DNA from: Dehalococcoides mccartyi
GTDB taxonomy: Bacteria; Chloroflexota; Dehalococcoidia; UBA2979
NCBI GenBank assembly: GCA_945888895.1
Contig: CAMDAY010000119.1
Span: forward strand, 1-6,927
Direction of reading: 5' to 3'
Length of the DNA: 6,927 nucleotides
Shown one piece after another: positions 5,232-6,927 of this stretch; the first letter of the stretch is position 1; the number at the start of each line of letters is the position of its first letter. The notes beneath the pieces were generated by a model. That model saw only the letters and a program-made list of their open reading frames with translations. It searched no databases and had not been told where the DNA came from. Both the position numbers and the translations under genes were made by a program.

Positions 5232-6927
5232 ACAGTCTCGAGGAACGCGACCGTGACTCCGTCGCCGCCCTCGGTGCGGTCAGCGGTCTCATAACTGGTC
5301 ACTAACGGGTGGCGATCGAGGAGCTCCCGGACGGCCCGGCGCATCGCCCCGGTGCCCTTGCCGTGGATCAGCAGGACCCGTCCCCGTCCGTTGCGGGAGG
5401 CGTGGTCGAGGAACTCTTCGACCTTCGGGAGCGCCTCGTCCAGGCGCTGGCCGCGCACCTCAATCGACATGCCGACGTCCGGTGGTGTCGAGACGAGGAT
5501 GGTGGTGTCGCGCATCCGAGCGATCGGCGGTTGGTCTCCGGTGCGCTCCACCTGCTCCAGACGGGCGTTCGTCCGGATCGAGCCGAACTGCACGGAGAAC
5601 ACGCCGTGCTCGTCCGGCTCGCCGAGGACCTCGCCGGCGGTGGTCATGCCCCGCAGCCAGACGAGACCGCCCGGACGCACCTCGTGGGTCTTCGGCGGCC
5701 GGGCGAGGATGGGCGGTAGGTCGTCCAGCACCGGACGGGGCGGCGGGGGTTCCTGGATGCGCTCGGCGGCCCTCGTCGCGCGCTCGTAGTCCGCACGGGC
5801 CTGGTCGAGGCGGGCAGCCTCGACGTCGCGCTTGGTGCGCTCAAGGAGGCGCTCCACGTCCTTGAGCTCGCGGCGGACGCGGGCACGCGCCTCTTCCCGG
5901 ATGTGCGTCGTCTCGGCCACGAGGTCGGCGCTGCGGCGCTGGAGGTCGGCGCGCAGGGCCTCGGCCTCGCCCGCGGCGATCTCGGCGCGGGTGGAACGCT
6001 CCTCGGCGGTCGTGAGCTGGGCGCGCAGGTCGCCGAGCAGCGACTCGAAGTCGCGCTCCTCGGTGGACAGCGTGCCGCGGGCCGCCTCGATCACGTCGCT
6101 CGGCATGCCGAGGCCGCTCGCGATCGCGAGGGCGTTCGACTGACCGGGGAGCCCGATCGACAGGCGGTAGGTTGGCCGAAGCGTGTTCAAGTCGAACTCG
6201 ACGGACGCGTTGGTGACGCGCGGCGTGCGGTGGGCGTAGACCTTGAGTTCGCTGTGGTGCGTCGTCGCGATCAGCGAGGCACCCTGGTTGATGAGCCGGT
6301 CGACGATTGCGATGCCGAGCGCGGCGCCCTCGGTCGGGTCGGTGCCCGCGCCCACCTCATCCAGGAGCACCAGCGAGCCGGCGTGTGTACGCTCGATGAT
6401 GTCGATGACCGCGGTCATGTGGCCGGAGAACGTCGACAGCGATTGCTCGATGGACTGTTCGTCGCCGATGTCCGCGAAGATGCGCTCGTACACGGGCACC
6501 TGCGAGCCCACGCGCGCGGGAACCGGCAGGCCCGCCAGCGCCATCAGGCAGAGCAGCCCGGCGGTCTTGAGTGCGACGGTCTTGCCGCCCGTGTTCGGTC
6601 CCGTGATTAGCAGCGCGTCGAAGTCCCCGCCCACGCGGATCGTGATCGGGACCACGTCGCCGGAGAGCAGCGGATGGCGGGCGTCGTCCAGCCGCAGCTC
6701 GCCCGGCGCCTCGATGAGCCAGTGCTGGCGATGCCCGGTCGAGGCGAGGTCGCGCGCGTCGAGTGCCGCCGCGAGCCGCGCCTTTGCCTGCGCGACGTCG
6801 AGGTGCGCGAGCTTTGCGGTGGCCTCAGCGATGTCGTACTCAGCCTCGCCCGTGGCGGCGGAGAGCTCGCGCAGCACCCGCTCGACCTCGTGCCGCTCGC
6901 GCACCTGCAGCTCGCGCCACGCGTTGC
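5228..6927 (-). CDS. mutS2: MutS2 family ATPase with Smr domain, N-terminus outside window
   Basis: The right window edge cuts the gene; 565 residues are visible of a family norm near 780, so about 220 N-terminal residues are missing. The frame is open to the edge, and a GTG at 6904 is internal. In order (numbering visible residues): end of the lever region, ATPase with Walker A GPNTGGKT (109-116; bases 6578-6601), STFSGHM, Walker B LVLLDE (185-190) followed by VGAGTDP, and TTHHSELK; a long charged coiled coil (about 289-392); a KOW-like beta segment (about 417-462); and a C-terminal Smr domain (about 485-565) with HGKGTG (521-526). MutS2 lacks the mismatch-recognition domain of MutS. It is known to limit recombination in some bacteria and to act on collided ribosomes in others, with Smr as the nuclease or accessory part. 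The Smr LDLR motif reads IEVR here (5453-5464), a conservative change that may affect nuclease activity. Confidence 0.97.
   Translation of the reverse strand, partial: NAWRELQVRERHEVERVLRELSAATGEAEYDIAEATAKLAHLDVAQAKARLAAALDARDLASTGHRQHWLIEAPGELRLDDARHPLLSGDVVPITIRVGGDFDALLITGPNTGGKTVALKTAGLLCLMALAGLPVPARVGSQVPVYERIFADIGDEQSIEQSLSTFSGHMTAVIDIIERTHAGSLVLLDEVGAGTDPTEGAALGIAIVDRLINQGASLIATTHHSELKVYAHRTPRVTNASVEFDLNTLRPTYRLSIGLPGQSNALAIASGLGMPSDVIEAARGTLSTEERDFESLLGDLRAQLTTAEERSTRAEIAAGEAEALRADLQRRSADLVAETTHIREEARARVRRELKDVERLLERTKRDVEAARLDQARADYERATRAAERIQEPPPPRPVLDDLPPILARPPKTHEVRPGGLVWLRGMTTAGEVLGEPDEHGVFSVQFGSIRTNARLEQVERTGDQPPIARMRDTTILVSTPPDVGMSIEVRGQRLDEALPKVEEFLDHASRNGRGRVLLIHGKGTGAMRRAVRELLDRHPLVTSYETADRTEGGDGVTVAFLETV

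Noticed and set aside
5903..6610. Plus-strand open frame (235 codons) opposite mutS2
   Set aside because: Gly/Arg/Ala-rich shadow of the mutS2 ATPase and coiled-coil codons.

Overview
The window is GC-rich, densely coding bacterial chromosome with mostly housekeeping-type genes. I see no insertion sequence, integrase, phage gene or CRISPR array. The lineage cannot be fixed from sequence alone. A MutS2 gene in a very GC-rich genome, together with a soluble P450 and weak or absent Shine-Dalgarno sites, would suit Chloroflexota (Thermomicrobia-like) or a relative. MutS2 argues somewhat against most Actinobacteria. This placement is inference.

Layout, plus strand first. At 1-1043 is the 3' part of a soluble cytochrome P450, cut by the window edge. 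At 1150-1503 is a HIT (histidine triad) nucleotide-binding protein. At 1604-2690 is a three-frame signalling cluster: a histidine-kinase DHp (HisKA) helix fragment, an overlapping frame whose product looks like a kinase ATPase domain without its ATP-binding boxes, and a single-domain response regulator joined by an ATGA overlap. At 2751-2827 is a tRNA with anticodon CAU, probably tRNA-Ile2. At 2908-4073 is an ATGA-coupled pair: a Nudix hydrolase of the CoA-pyrophosphatase type and a histidine phosphatase (phosphoglycerate-mutase-like).

On the minus strand, converging on the phosphatase gene with an 11-base gap, is an unfamiliar 353-residue protein. It has an N-terminal cysteine cluster and two similar predicted alpha/beta domains separated by a Pro/Ala-rich linker. 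Upstream of it on the same strand, running off the right edge, is mutS2.

The most interesting region is 1604-2690. If a one-base break near 1837 is healed, the first two frames give a 226-residue protein with a DHp domain and a degenerate CA domain. That is the architecture and size of ChpT- and Spo0B-type histidine phosphotransferases, and it sits directly beside a CheY-like receiver. The break may be an assembly or sequencing error, a real frameshift, or a true split gene. The second item worth pursuing is the 353-residue cysteine-cluster protein. The remaining genes look ordinary.
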